From: Aerococcus suis
Lineage (GTDB): Bacteria > Bacillota > Bacilli > Lactobacillales > Aerococcaceae
Direction of reading: 5' to 3'
Assembly (NCBI RefSeq): GCF_900176325.1
Contig: NZ_FWXK01000003.1
Location: 1 to 64,000, forward strand
DNA length: 64,000 nucleotides
The notes under the pieces are model-generated. The model did no database searches and was not told where the DNA came from. It was given only the letters and a program-made list of their open reading frames with translations. Shown piece after piece: positions 25,644-35,282 of this stretch. The position numbers were made by a program, and so were the translations under genes. Positions within the stretch are counted from its first letter, which is position 1. Every line of letters starts with the position of its first letter.

Positions 25644-26036
25644 ATGAGCCAAGAAAAGACAGATTTAACCTTTGATGCCCAAGCCATTGAACATTTAGCT
25701 AATGATGCTGTTCTTGAGGTAGATGGTGTATTAGCTACTCAAGGAGACGCTTTTAATAAAATGAAAAATCAAGTGTCACAAGCAACTGATGAAAAAGACG
25801 ATGGCTTAGATGGCGTTGAAGCTGACGTGGGCGAAGTAGAAGTTGCAATTGACTTAGATATTGTCGTTGAATATGGCAAAGAAATTCCAAAAATCTTTAA
25901 TGAAGCCGTGAATAATATCGAAAACAAAGTAGAACATTCAACAGGTTTAGATGTTGTTGAAGTCAATATTAATATTCAAGATATTATGAAATTAGAAGAC
26001 TTTAACCGTATTCAAATGCGACAAGCTAATAAATAA
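25644..26036 (+). CDS. Asp23/Gls24 family stress protein (first paralogue)
   Basis: 130-aa acidic protein of the Asp23/Gls24 (DUF322) family, whose members associate with the envelope and respond to alkaline or general stress. The C-terminal half (VAIDLDIVVEYGKEIPKIFN...TGLDVVEVNINIQDI) is the conserved core. It stands alone, separate from the amaP operon at 35.3 kb, so partner and anchor are unclear. A TATAAT lies about 35 nt upstream (25606-25611). Ribosome site AAAGGAG; strong terminator after it. Confidence 0.9.
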   Translation: MSQEKTDLTFDAQAIEHLANDAVLEVDGVLATQGDAFNKMKNQVSQATDEKDDGLDGVEADVGEVEVAIDLDIVVEYGKEIPKIFNEAVNNIENKVEHSTGLDVVEVNINIQDIMKLEDFNRIQMRQANK

Positions 26037-26056
26037 AATGATAAGAAAAGAATATA

Positions 26057-26092
26057 AAAGATTAGCGTGTGATATGCGCTAATCTTTTTTTC
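26057..26092 (+). terminator. Terminator after the Gls24-like gene
   Basis: AAAAGATTAGCG/CGCTAATCTTTTTTT stem with a 9-nt loop. Confidence 0.9.
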
Positions 26093-26181
26093 TGCTAATT
26101 TATAGGGTTGATATAAAATCCCCAGCTGTATTATGCTAGACACTGTGTAAAGCGTTTATATTGAGAGGATTAGTGATACAA

Positions 26182-26715
26182 ATGGTAGGGAAAATTATTT
26201 TAAGTATTATGCAAAGTCTAGATGGCTATATTGCCGATAAAAATTATCACTCGGATTTTTTAGAGGGTTATGGAGGCAGTCAATTATCTGATGTTTCCAC
26301 TTTAGAAGAAGGGTTTGATTTTGCAAAAATTAACGACATTGAAATGATTGTTATGGGGCACAAAACGTTTGAACAGGGGTATCATGAGGCCTATCCTGAG
26401 CAAACCATATACGTCATCTCTCGAGAAAATCAACGCAATGACGGTCGGATTCATTTTGTAACCCCAACCCGTATTGTAAAATTAATGTTGGCTAAAAAAC
26501 GACAAGGGAAAAATATATTATTAATTGGCGGTGGATTAGCAGTTCGTCCATTTATTCGAGCTAATGCGATTGACCAATATGTTATTGGAACAGTTCCTTA
26601 TATTCAAGGGTCTGGAAGACGGTTATTCTATCCTCAAGATCAGCCATTACCATTACAGTTAGAATCGGTTGATGTTATGGGAGGATTAACATTGAGCGTT
26701 TATTCTCCAAGATAA
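26182..26715 (+). CDS. RibD C-terminal/dihydrofolate-reductase-fold protein
   Basis: 177-aa protein of the DHFR-like RibD_C family, NADPH-dependent reductases of uncertain substrate. IILSIMQSLDGYIAD at the N-terminus, IVMGHKTFEQG and IGGGLAVRPF (a glycine-rich nucleotide loop) are typical. The start is uncertain: ATG 26182 fits the family N-terminus, with GAGAGG 12 nt upstream; GTG 26173 and TTG 26161 are alternatives. Single gene, convergent with the next. Confidence 0.8.
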   Translation: MVGKIILSIMQSLDGYIADKNYHSDFLEGYGGSQLSDVSTLEEGFDFAKINDIEMIVMGHKTFEQGYHEAYPEQTIYVISRENQRNDGRIHFVTPTRIVKLMLAKKRQGKNILLIGGGLAVRPFIRANAIDQYVIGTVPYIQGSGRRLFYPQDQPLPLQLESVDVMGGLTLSVYSPR

Positions 26716-26742
26716 AAAGACGCTATGGTAAGCGTCTTTTTA
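26714..26742. terminator. Bidirectional terminator
   Basis: AAAAAGACGC/GCGTCTTTTT stem with an 8-nt loop between convergent genes. Confidence 0.88.
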
Positions 26743-26745
26743 TGA

Positions 26746-27417
26746 TTATGCTTGGTTCCAGGCTTCTAAGTGATAGGCACCATGATAATATAAAAGCTGA
26801 GCATAATGGGAGGGTTCCAAAAGTTGAGTTAAATCAAAATTGGGCAATAGTTCATGGAATAAAAAGCGAATAGGGAAATCATGACTAACAATTAAGACAT
26901 TAATTTCCGGTAGCATTTGTTCAATACGTTGTTCTAAAGCTTCATCATGGATACTTAAGACAGCTTCTTCAATTCGAGCCCAGAAAGTTGTAAAATCTTC
27001 TGATTCCCCAACGGTATCGTAGCGCATCAAGTCCTCAATAATAATTGGGACAAAAGAAGTAGAAGGGACTTTTTCGTTTTCTAGGCGTTTGACTTTATCT
27101 GTTAAGGATTCTGTCCATACATTTTCAATTAATTCATTTTCCAGGCCACCATAATTAAATTCGCGGAATCCTTCCATCGTCAGTAATTGTGGAGGGTCTT
27201 TTTGATAATCTAAGATAATTTCACCGGTCATTTTGGCACGCTTTAGATCACTACTATAGGCGAGGTGAAAGGGAATTTGTTGCAACGTTTCTCCTAGTTG
27301 GTGACTTGTATTAATACCTGTAGCGTTTAAAGGAGAGTCTGTCCAACCTTGAATAATTCCCTCTGCATTAGCCGCTGTTTCGCCGTGCCGTACAAAGTAA
27401 TAATTAATTTTATTCAT
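26746..27417 (-). CDS. Histidine phosphatase family protein
   Basis: 223-aa phosphoglycerate-mutase-like phosphatase. The phosphohistidine motif VRHGET (His11) is near the N-terminus, followed by GWTDSPLNATG, YSSDLKRAKMT and, in the second half, VSHDFPIRFL with the second catalytic His. The substrate is unknown. ATG 27417 is chosen with AAAGGTG 9 nt upstream. It diverges from the hotdog-polA operon. Confidence 0.87.
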   Translation of the reverse strand: MNKINYYFVRHGETAANAEGIIQGWTDSPLNATGINTSHQLGETLQQIPFHLAYSSDLKRAKMTGEIILDYQKDPPQLLTMEGFREFNYGGLENELIENVWTESLTDKVKRLENEKVPSTSFVPIIIEDLMRYDTVGESEDFTTFWARIEEAVLSIHDEALEQRIEQMLPEINVLIVSHDFPIRFLFHELLPNFDLTQLLEPSHYAQLLYYHGAYHLEAWNQA

Positions 27418-27496
27418 CGGATGATACACCTTTCAGCAATTATTTTAAACATATAATAGCACAAAAAAGCCGGTAAAGATACCGCTTACACATCTT

Positions 27497-27524
27497 TTGG
27501 GAATGTTTCCCAATGTTGTATAAT
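27497..27524. promoter_or_regulatory. Palindromic operator and -10 of the hotdog-polA operon
   Basis: Perfect inverted repeat TTGGGAA-TGT-TTCCCAA (27497-27513) overlapping the -35/spacer region of a promoter with TATAAT at 27519-27524. The position suggests a repressor site acting on the plus-strand operon and possibly the divergent phosphatase gene. The regulator is unknown. Confidence 0.5.
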
Positions 27525-27613
27525 AGAAACCTAAATTGAGGCGCTTGGCTTTTGTATTAAAGCTAGGGGTTTGGTAAACTGAAGAAGACTTTAAGAGGGG
27601 AATGAGACTTATT

Positions 27614-28126
27614 ATGACACAAAATGATCAACAACTAGGAAAATCTATCCATGCGATTTCAGTGGGGGATACGTTCTCTGTAACGGAATCTTTCAAAGAA
27701 CGTGATGTTCTTCTATATATGGGAGTGACAGGGGATTCGAATCCTGCTTATTTGAAACAAGCTCAAAAACGTGAGATGGATACTGTTCTACCGCCAATTG
27801 CCTTAATGGGAGTGATTACTCGAACGGTTTCTATGAACTTTCCTGGTCCTGGCTCTCGATTAGTTGAAATGAATATGAATGTAAGTAAGCCTATTCCTCA
27901 TAATTCAACAATTAGTTTTGACTTTGAAGTTATTAGAGTAGAAGAATTAAAACAATTTATCACCATTCATGTGATTGGGTATCATACTAATCAACCAAAT
28001 TCTGAACGTGTGTTAGATGTCATGTTAACGGTATTACCACCCGAAGAAAATCTTGATGATATGACAAATAAGATTGATGCTGGGATATTTCAACGCATTT
28101 CTGGAGGGGAAACACTTGACTACTAA
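27614..28126 (+). CDS. MaoC-like/hotdog-fold protein
   Basis: 170-aa protein with a MaoC-type hotdog-fold pattern (DTFSVTESFKERDVLLYMGVTGDSNPAYL), usually acyl-CoA dehydratases or lipid-related binding proteins. The typical hydratase motif is only partly recognisable, so catalytic activity is uncertain. Two ATGs are possible: 27602 is only 1 nt from GAGGGG, so 27614 is preferred. The end overlaps the TTG start of polA by 11 nt, which implies coupled translation. Confidence 0.65.
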   Translation: MTQNDQQLGKSIHAISVGDTFSVTESFKERDVLLYMGVTGDSNPAYLKQAQKREMDTVLPPIALMGVITRTVSMNFPGPGSRLVEMNMNVSKPIPHNSTISFDFEVIRVEELKQFITIHVIGYHTNQPNSERVLDVMLTVLPPEENLDDMTNKIDAGIFQRISGGETLDY

Positions 28127-30782
28127 GCAAAAAAAATTAGTTTTATTTGATGGCAGCTCATTAGCTTTTCGCGCTTTTTTCGCTATTCAAAATTTGGAAA
28201 GTTTTGTGAATAAGAATGGCTTACATACGAATGCCTTATATGCCTTTCACGCCATGATGACTTCTGTATTAGATAAGGAAAATCCTACCCATGCATTAGT
28301 GGCTTGGGATGCTGGAAAAACGACATTTCGAACAGAAATGTATGATGAGTACAAAGGTGGTCGGCAATCCACACCATCAGAATTCAAAGAGCAAATGCCG
28401 TTCTTTAATGTACTACTAGATGGCTTTGGTATCAGTCATTACGGACTTGTCAATTACGAAGCCGATGATATTATTGGAACGTTAGCGATGAAGGCAGCTA
28501 ATGACGGGTTTGAGGTTGTTATTATTTCTGGAGACCGAGATCTCATTCAATTAGCTCGTCCCAATGTGCGCGTTGATATTACTAAACGTGGTGTTAGTCA
28601 GCTTGAGTCCTATACTCCAGAAGTCATTCGTGAAAAATATGAGCTAACTACGGAACAAATCATTGATATGAAAGGGTTAATGGGTGATAGTTCTGATAAT
28701 TACCCTGGCGTGACAAAAGTTGGCGAAAAAACAGCTATTAAATTATTGAAAGAATATGAGTCAATGGAAGGGGTCTATGAAAATATTGACCAAATGAAGC
28801 CTTCTAAACGTAAAGAACATTTGATTAATGACAAAGATCAGGCTTTTTTATCTAAAAAACTGGCTCGTATTGCTTTAGATGCTCCGGTTGATTTATCACT
28901 TGACGATATCATTGTTAAAGAAACAGATGTTGAAGCATTAATGTCCTTCTACAAAGATATGAATTTTAACCGATTTATGAGTGACTTAGTGTCAGATACT
29001 GATATAACGGATTTACCGGAACCAGAGCAATTAACTGTTGATTATACAGTGATTCATACGACTGATGATTTAGAGGAATCAATGTTTGCTGAAGATAATC
29101 AAGGATTATATGTAGAAATGTTAATTCCTAATTATCATGAAGGCACCCCGGTCATTGTTGCATGGGGAACTGCAGAACATGTCTATGTTGGCTATCCTGA
29201 CGTTCTATTTCAATCGGATTTATTTGTTCAGTGGTTAAAAAATTCTGAGAAAGAAAAAGTGGTCTTCGATGCGAAACGTACGAAAGTCATGTTAGCGCGT
29301 CAACATTTAACTTTTTCAGGAGTACGTGATGATGTCTTAATTGGATCCTATTTATTAAATGCTAAGGATCACTCTAAGGATTTAGCTGAAGTCGCTAGAG
29401 AGTTTGATATTGATGAGTTACCATTTGATGAAACTATTTATGGCAAAGGAGCTAAACGCGGTATTCCTGAAGATAAGCAGCGAATGGAAGAACATGTAGC
29501 ACGTAAAATTACGGTTATTTTAAGACTTCAAGCGATGGAAAAAGCGCAATTAGAGAAAAATGAAATGATGAATTTATATGAGAACTTGGAGTTACCGTTA
29601 GCACTTGTATTAGCGAAATGTGAAATGCAAGGAATTACTGTTGAACGAGAACAGTTACAAGCGATGGAAAAAGAGTTTGCTATTAAGTTGCAGGAAATAG
29701 AAAATGATGTTTACCAAATAGCTGGGCATGCGTTTAATTTAAATTCTCCTAAACAGTTGGGGAAAGTCTTGTTTGAAGAGTTAGAACTTCCAGTGATTAA
29801 GAAAACGAAAACTGGATATTCAACCGCTCAATCAGTTTTAGAAAAATTACAAGGGAAGTCACCAATTATTGACTATATTTTAGATTATCGTCAATTATCA
29901 AAATTGCAATCAACTTATGTTGCTGGATTGCAAGATTTCATTCATGAGGATGGAAAAATTCATACACGCTTCCAACAAACATTGACGGCAACAGGACGAT
30001 TGAGTTCGGCAGATCCCAATTTACAAAATATTCCGATTCGTTCTGAAGAAGGACGAAAAATTCGTAAAGCATTTGTTCCAGAACATAAAGGGTGGAAGAT
30101 TTTTTCTTCCGACTATTCTCAAATCGAACTACGAGTTTTAGCCCATATTTCTGGAGATAAACATATGCAGGAAGTTTTCAGAGCGGGAGATGATATTCAC
30201 GCGTCAACGGCGATGAAAGTTTATAATGTTTCTCGTGATGAAGTCACTAGCAATATGCGACGGAGTGCAAAAGCTGTTAATTTTGGGATTGTGTATGGTA
30301 TTTCAGATTATGGGCTAAGTCAAAATCTGAATATTTCTCGGAAAGAAGCTCAAGTATTTATTGATGCTTACTTTGAAAATTTCCCACAAATTAAATCGTA
30401 TATGGATGATATTGTTCAAAGTGCTAAAGAAAAAGGATACGCTGAAACACTATTTAAACGGCGGAGATATTTACCTGATTTAAAAGCTAAAAACTATAAT
30501 GTTCGGTCGTTCGCTGAACGAAATGCGATGAATACACCTATCCAAGGGACAGCTGCTGATATTATTAAATTTGCTATGTTAGAAATGGATCAAGCACTTC
30601 AACGAGAAAATTTGGAAGCAAATATGTTATTGCAAGTTCATGATGAGCTAATTTTTGAAGCTCCAGAATCAGAAATTCCAAAATTAGAAAAATTAGTTCC
30701 TGAAGTAATGGAGCATGCGGTTGAATTAGCTATTCCATTAACTGTTGAAAGTAGTTATGGTGATAATTGGTATGAAGCTTAG
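28116..30782 (+). CDS. polA: DNA polymerase I
   Basis: 888-aa repair and Okazaki-fragment polymerase. 5' nuclease domain (about 1-300, VLFDGSSLAFRAFFA, MGDSSDNYPGV), a central 3'-5' exonuclease-fold domain, and family A polymerase motifs DYSQIELRVLAHISGD (about 660-675) and VHDELIFE. The exonuclease domain lacks the Asp/Glu metal ligands (GLYVEML replaces the usual D-x-E segment), so proofreading is probably absent, as in other Bacilli. The start is TTG 28116, 6 nt after GGAGGGG, inside the preceding gene. The operon continues with mutM and coaE. Confidence 0.95.
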   Translation: MTTKQKKLVLFDGSSLAFRAFFAIQNLESFVNKNGLHTNALYAFHAMMTSVLDKENPTHALVAWDAGKTTFRTEMYDEYKGGRQSTPSEFKEQMPFFNVLLDGFGISHYGLVNYEADDIIGTLAMKAANDGFEVVIISGDRDLIQLARPNVRVDITKRGVSQLESYTPEVIREKYELTTEQIIDMKGLMGDSSDNYPGVTKVGEKTAIKLLKEYESMEGVYENIDQMKPSKRKEHLINDKDQAFLSKKLARIALDAPVDLSLDDIIVKETDVEALMSFYKDMNFNRFMSDLVSDTDITDLPEPEQLTVDYTVIHTTDDLEESMFAEDNQGLYVEMLIPNYHEGTPVIVAWGTAEHVYVGYPDVLFQSDLFVQWLKNSEKEKVVFDAKRTKVMLARQHLTFSGVRDDVLIGSYLLNAKDHSKDLAEVAREFDIDELPFDETIYGKGAKRGIPEDKQRMEEHVARKITVILRLQAMEKAQLEKNEMMNLYENLELPLALVLAKCEMQGITVEREQLQAMEKEFAIKLQEIENDVYQIAGHAFNLNSPKQLGKVLFEELELPVIKKTKTGYSTAQSVLEKLQGKSPIIDYILDYRQLSKLQSTYVAGLQDFIHEDGKIHTRFQQTLTATGRLSSADPNLQNIPIRSEEGRKIRKAFVPEHKGWKIFSSDYSQIELRVLAHISGDKHMQEVFRAGDDIHASTAMKVYNVSRDEVTSNMRRSAKAVNFGIVYGISDYGLSQNLNISRKEAQVFIDAYFENFPQIKSYMDDIVQSAKEKGYAETLFKRRRYLPDLKAKNYNVRSFAERNAMNTPIQGTAADIIKFAMLEMDQALQRENLEANMLLQVHDELIFEAPESEIPKLEKLVPEVMEHAVELAIPLTVESSYGDNWYEA

Positions 30783-30796
30783 AAAAGAGGAATTTG

Positions 30797-31624
30797 ATGC
30801 CAGAATTGCCAGAAGTGGAAACTGTTAAACGGGGATTAAATCGTTTAGCACAAGGAATATGCGTCAAAGATGTCACAGTAACTTGGCCAGCAATTGTTCA
30901 AATTTCTGATGAACTTACAGATTTTCGGCAAGCGATGCGAGGGCAAACCCTACAAGATGTTGAACGGCGAGGAAAATTTTTGATTTTTAATTGGTCAGAC
31001 GTCATTTGGGTGAGTCATTTGCGAATGGAAGGAAAATATTTGCTGCCAGAACATAAAGAAGTTGTGGATAAATATACTCATGTCATTTTAGAATTAGAAG
31101 ACGGTAGAGATTTACGCTATCGCGATGTTAGAAAATTTGGGCGAATTAAATGCTATCCAAAACAGCAAAAAGAGGCAGCTATTAATGCATTACATTTAGG
31201 CCCAGAACCACAGGAAGTGACAGGTGAAGAATTATTTAATGCCTTTCAGCGAACGAAACGTGCGATTAAGCCATGTTTATTAGATCAGCATATTATTGCT
31301 GGAATAGGCAATATTTATGCCGATGAAATTCTCTGGGAGAGCCAAATCCATCCTGAAACACTAGCCGCTAATTTATCCGAAGCACAATGTGTGCAGCTAG
31401 CAGCGGCAATGGCAACGATTATTAAACGTGCCATTGAAAAAGGTGGAACAACCGTCCGAACGTATACTAACGCATTAGGTGAGAATGGACACTATCAAGA
31501 TGAGTTAAAAGTTTATGGACGTGAAGGACTACCATGTGCTCGTTGCCACAATACCATTGAGAAAATTAAAGTTGCTCAGCGAGGCACACATTTCTGTCCA
31601 TATTGTCAACGAATAGGAGAATAA
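30797..31624 (+). CDS. mutM: Formamidopyrimidine-DNA glycosylase MutM (Fpg)
   Basis: 275-aa base-excision repair enzyme removing 8-oxoguanine and formamidopyrimidines. The mature N-terminus PELPEVETV supplies the catalytic Pro and Glu, and the C-terminal zinc finger has four cysteines (CARCHNT...CPYCQ). ATG 30797 is required for the catalytic Pro2; AAGAGG lies upstream. It sits 14 nt after polA and 1 nt before coaE. Confidence 0.96.
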   Translation: MPELPEVETVKRGLNRLAQGICVKDVTVTWPAIVQISDELTDFRQAMRGQTLQDVERRGKFLIFNWSDVIWVSHLRMEGKYLLPEHKEVVDKYTHVILELEDGRDLRYRDVRKFGRIKCYPKQQKEAAINALHLGPEPQEVTGEELFNAFQRTKRAIKPCLLDQHIIAGIGNIYADEILWESQIHPETLAANLSEAQCVQLAAAMATIIKRAIEKGGTTVRTYTNALGENGHYQDELKVYGREGLPCARCHNTIEKIKVAQRGTHFCPYCQRIGE

Positions 31625-31625
31625 G

Positions 31626-32228
31626 ATGACACAAATTATCGGTTTAACAGGAGGCATTGCTTCTGGTAAAACGACAGTCAGCGAATATTTCAAACAACGG
31701 CAACTTCCTGTTATTGATGCAGATCAAGTAGCGCGTGACGTTGTCAAACCCGAGCAACCCGCTTTAAAAGAAATAGTGGCTATTTTTGGAGAAAAAATCT
31801 TAACAAAGGACGGCGAGTTAAATCGCTCGAAGTTAGGGCAAATCATTTTTAATGAACCTGAAGCACGCCAAAAAGCCAATGACATTATGCATCCTTATAT
31901 TTTACAAAAAATCAAGTCAATGCTTGGTATGTTATCGGCTAATGGGGAACCTCTAGTCATTTTAGATGTGCCACTATTGTTTGAAAGTGCGTCTTTTTAT
32001 GCATTATGTGATGAAACGATTGTTGTATGGGTTCCAAGAGAAACGCAACTTAACCGATTAAAAGCACGTAATCATTATAGTGATGATGAAGCGGAGGCTC
32101 GAATTGCTTCTCAATGGCCACTAGATAAAAAACGATTAATGGCAGACAGCGTTTTTGATAATTCTACGACTAAGGAATCATTATATCAGCAAATTGATGA
32201 TTGGTTAGCTAGTCACATGAATATATAA
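31626..32228 (+). CDS. coaE: Dephospho-CoA kinase CoaE
   Basis: 200-aa kinase for the last step of coenzyme A synthesis. P-loop GLTGGIASGKTT is at 6-17, followed by DADQVARDVV and VLDVPLLFES. Normal length. It forms polA-mutM-coaE, a conserved Bacilli order, and is followed by a terminator. Confidence 0.95.
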   Translation: MTQIIGLTGGIASGKTTVSEYFKQRQLPVIDADQVARDVVKPEQPALKEIVAIFGEKILTKDGELNRSKLGQIIFNEPEARQKANDIMHPYILQKIKSMLGMLSANGEPLVILDVPLLFESASFYALCDETIVVWVPRETQLNRLKARNHYSDDEAEARIASQWPLDKKRLMADSVFDNSTTKESLYQQIDDWLASHMNI

Positions 32229-32238
32229 TTTAAATTAA

Positions 32239-32268
32239 AGATCTGGAGGATACCTCTAGGTCTTTTCT
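32239..32268 (+). terminator. Terminator after coaE
   Basis: 11-bp stem AGATCTGGAGG/CCTCTAGGTCT (with G-U pairs), 3-nt loop, TTTTC. Confidence 0.75.
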
Positions 32269-32312
32269 ATTATAGCTTTCCACTAATGAACTTTCTTGCG
32301 ATTGTTTAGCTG

Positions 32313-32321
32313 TGGTATAAT
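32313..32321 (+). promoter_or_regulatory. nrdR promoter
   Basis: TGGTATAAT extended -10 about 36 nt before nrdR; only a weak -35. Confidence 0.6.
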
Positions 32322-32357
32322 ATAAGTATTAATTGTTGGGGATAAGAGGTGATTATG

Positions 32358-32825
32358 ATGCAATGTCCAAAATGTCATCAAATGAATTTGAAAGTAATAG
32401 ATAGTCGCTCAGCTGAAGATAATCATTCGATTAGACGCCGCCGAGAATGCCTTAATTGTGGTCATCGTTTTACCACGTTTGAACGAATTGAGCAACGGCC
32501 ATTATTAGTCGTCAAACGTGATGGTAATCGAGAAGAATTTTCCAGAGAGAAATTATTACGAGGTTTAGTTCGCTCCTGTGAGAAACGTCCCGTTGCTTTA
32601 GAACAGTTAGAGCGATTAGTAGCAGAAATCGAATTAATTGTTCGTGAGTCAGGACAAAATGAGGTGTCTTCAACTGATATTGGGGAAATCGTCATGGATA
32701 AACTTCCTAAAATAGATGAAGTAGCATATATTCGTTATGCGAGTGTTTATCGACGTTTCGAAGATCCAACTGTCTTTTTGAAAGAGATTGAACGTTTAAA
32801 AAATCGGCAAAATGAAGAGGAGTAG
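32358..32825 (+). CDS. nrdR: Transcriptional repressor NrdR
   Basis: 155-aa repressor of ribonucleotide reductase genes. N-terminal zinc ribbon (Cys3, Cys6, Cys31, Cys34) then an ATP-cone domain ([22 protein letters not shown]). ATG 32358 gives the family start MQCPKC, 6 nt after GAGGTG; nearby ATG 32355 and GTG 32349 lie within the ribosome site. dnaB and dnaI follow, as in many Bacilli. No nrd genes or NrdR boxes are seen in the window. Confidence 0.95.
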   Translation: MQCPKCHQMNLKVIDSRSAEDNHSIRRRRECLNCGHRFTTFERIEQRPLLVVKRDGNREEFSREKLLRGLVRSCEKRPVALEQLERLVAEIELIVRESGQNEVSSTDIGEIVMDKLPKIDEVAYIRYASVYRRFEDPTVFLKEIERLKNRQNEEE

Positions 32826-32831
32826 ATAATA

Positions 32832-34229
32832 GTGGTCGTTCATTGGGAAAAATTAAATCCAAAAGATGAAGTCGAAGTGATTCAAAAACATTGGATTTCT
32901 GATCTTGACCAATATGTTTTAAGACACTGTTATTTACCTATTATCGGACCGACATCTTATGCTTTATACGAGAAATTATTAGGGATTATTGAACCAGGGA
33001 CGGCGAAATCTTTGGTTTACCATCATAGAGATTTTATTGAGCAACTTGTTTTAAGTAAAGAAGAATATATTAAAGCGAGACGTCGGCTGGAAGCAATTGG
33101 GCTATTAGCATCTTATTTAGATTCTGACCGTATGAAATCTTATTATTTTTTGCTTGCTCCCCTTGCGCCAGATAAATTTTTTAAGGATACAATGATGAGC
33201 ACATTATTAATGGATCGTTTAGGTGAGGTCGATTATAAACGTGTTAAAGAACGCTTTTCTTATACCCCAGATTTTGATACGGAGCATTTAACAAACGAAA
33301 CGGCAAGTTTTCAAGACGTCTATCATTTACCTAGTCAAATCTATTCATTGACTACAGAAGATGATTCATCATTAATTGGAGAAAATAATCAACGTTTGGA
33401 TGCGACGTTAGAAACTCCTCGCTTTGACTGGGAATTTTTCTTTGATTTAATGAGTAAAGTGTATTTTGATGACAAAGTGATTACATCAGATGTTAAAAAG
33501 ATGGTTAAAACATTACATATTATGTATGGATATGACGAGATTGAAATTAGTCGTCTATTGCAAATGTCTTACTATTCACGCACAAATCAAATTAGTCTCG
33601 AAAAACTTCAAGAGAATGCGATTCGGCAAGCTCAAGAAAGCGACCGTGTGTCTATCCAAAATAATATGGAAAATCAGCCAATCTCTCAAGAAACTTCTTC
33701 AGCTCAACAAAGTGATTTATCAGAAATGGAAAAACAAATTGCTAACCAAGCACGGCAATATTCACCGATTGATTTTATCCGTAGTATTAAGAAACAATTC
33801 CAAATGCGTGTCACTAATGATGAAGCCAAATTAATCCACACATTAGTAGAGGAGACGTCACTAACACCACCAGTTATTAATTTGTTGATCCATACATATT
33901 TAGTTCAGATGAACAATTCGTCTTTAAATACGAAATGGATAGAGACCACCGCCAATGATTGGAGTAAAGCAAAAATCAATACACCTGAAGAGGCTATTCG
34001 CTATGTCAAAAATCGTAAGCAACGTCAAAAAGCTAAAAAAGAAAAACGCCAACAAGCGAAACCATGGACTAATAAAAAACGTTATGTTGAGAAAAAACCT
34101 GATTGGTTTGATCAAACCGATAGTCAGAATACCTCTAATCAAGAGAATAAACAAACAGAAGATGAAACAGACTTTTCTTTAGATGATATGGAAAATTATA
34201 AAAAATTATTGGAACGAGGTGATGAGTAG
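32832..34229 (+). CDS. dnaB: Replication initiation/membrane attachment protein DnaB
   Basis: 465-aa helicase-loader partner of the Gram-positive primosome (not the replicative helicase). N-terminal DnaB/DnaD winged-helix-like region (about 1-170) and a C-terminal DDBH2-type region (SPIDFIRSIKKQF onward), then a basic Lys/Gln-rich tail (KNRKQRQKAKKEKRQ). GTG start behind GAGGAG. It abuts dnaI: the stop and the next ATG are adjacent. Confidence 0.92.
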   Translation: MVVHWEKLNPKDEVEVIQKHWISDLDQYVLRHCYLPIIGPTSYALYEKLLGIIEPGTAKSLVYHHRDFIEQLVLSKEEYIKARRRLEAIGLLASYLDSDRMKSYYFLLAPLAPDKFFKDTMMSTLLMDRLGEVDYKRVKERFSYTPDFDTEHLTNETASFQDVYHLPSQIYSLTTEDDSSLIGENNQRLDATLETPRFDWEFFFDLMSKVYFDDKVITSDVKKMVKTLHIMYGYDEIEISRLLQMSYYSRTNQISLEKLQENAIRQAQESDRVSIQNNMENQPISQETSSAQQSDLSEMEKQIANQARQYSPIDFIRSIKKQFQMRVTNDEAKLIHTLVEETSLTPPVINLLIHTYLVQMNNSSLNTKWIETTANDWSKAKINTPEEAIRYVKNRKQRQKAKKEKRQQAKPWTNKKRYVEKKPDWFDQTDSQNTSNQENKQTEDETDFSLDDMENYKKLLERGDE

Positions 34230-35162
34230 ATGGAAAATATTGGAGAAGCTATGCAAGAAACCATGCAACGGGGAAATTTATATTCACAATTAACGAATAT
34301 TCGGCAAACCGTTCTAAATGATGACAGTGTTCAAGCGTTTTTAGCTCAAGAAAACATAGGGACTAATGATCCAATAGTGACTAAAAGTTTATCGAAGTTG
34401 TATGAATTTGTTCGCGAAAAAGAAAAAATGGCGAAAGGGGAGCCAACTAAATTCCCTCTTTACACGCCTAAATTGATAATGAATTATCATTATATTGATG
34501 TCGTTTATGTTCCAAATAAAAAATACAAAGACCAAAAATTAACTTATGACAAACAACGACGGGTGGACTTGATTTATTTACCTAAGGAATTACGTAAAGC
34601 GTCTCTTAGACATTTAGAGATAGATAGTAAAAGTAAAAAGGAAGCTGTCGATGCAGTTAGCGAGTTTGTGATGGACTACGTAGATAGCCCTCAAAAACCG
34701 ACAGGTGGTTTATACTTACATGGTCCGTTTGGAGTTGGTAAAACGCATTTGATGGCAGCTATGGCCATCGAATTGGCTAAAGATGGCCATCGTACAACGC
34801 TTATTCATTTTCCTGAGTTTGTCGAACGGTTAAAAGGAAATTTTGGTGATAATAACAATGTTAACGGCAAGCGAATCGATGATATTAAGCAAGCTGAAAT
34901 TTTAGTCCTTGATGATATCGGTGCCGAAACTAATTCTGCTTGGATGCGGGATGGTGTCTTGGGCATTATTATGCAATTTCGAATGGATGAAGGATTGCCA
35001 ACTTTCTTCACGTCAAACTTGAATTTTAATGAGTTAGAAGAACATTTTGCTGAGTCGAAGGATGGGAGAGAAGAAGTAAAAGCCAGACGGTTGATGCAAC
35101 GCGTACGGTTGAGTGAGGCTTTTTTTGTTAACGGGGGAAATAGACGTCGTACTTATAACTAA
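34230..35162 (+). CDS. dnaI: Primosomal protein DnaI (helicase loader ATPase)
   Basis: 310-aa AAA+ ATPase loading the replicative helicase. N-terminal helicase-binding domain (about 1-130), Walker A LHGPFGVGKTHLMAA (about 163-177), Walker B EILVLDDIGAE. ATG immediately after the dnaB stop with ribosome site GAGGTGATGAG inside dnaB, so translation is coupled. Confidence 0.95.
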   Translation: MENIGEAMQETMQRGNLYSQLTNIRQTVLNDDSVQAFLAQENIGTNDPIVTKSLSKLYEFVREKEKMAKGEPTKFPLYTPKLIMNYHYIDVVYVPNKKYKDQKLTYDKQRRVDLIYLPKELRKASLRHLEIDSKSKKEAVDAVSEFVMDYVDSPQKPTGGLYLHGPFGVGKTHLMAAMAIELAKDGHRTTLIHFPEFVERLKGNFGDNNNVNGKRIDDIKQAEILVLDDIGAETNSAWMRDGVLGIIMQFRMDEGLPTFFTSNLNFNELEEHFAESKDGREEVKARRLMQRVRLSEAFFVNGGNRRRTYN

Positions 35163-35282
35163 TTTTAAATTTAGTGACAAATAAGGATTTGTTATGGTAG
35201 TCATATTAGTTGCTATTTTAAACGGTTCGTTTTATTCTTTATATATGACATTAAATGTTTAATGAGTCAAGGAGGGCACATT

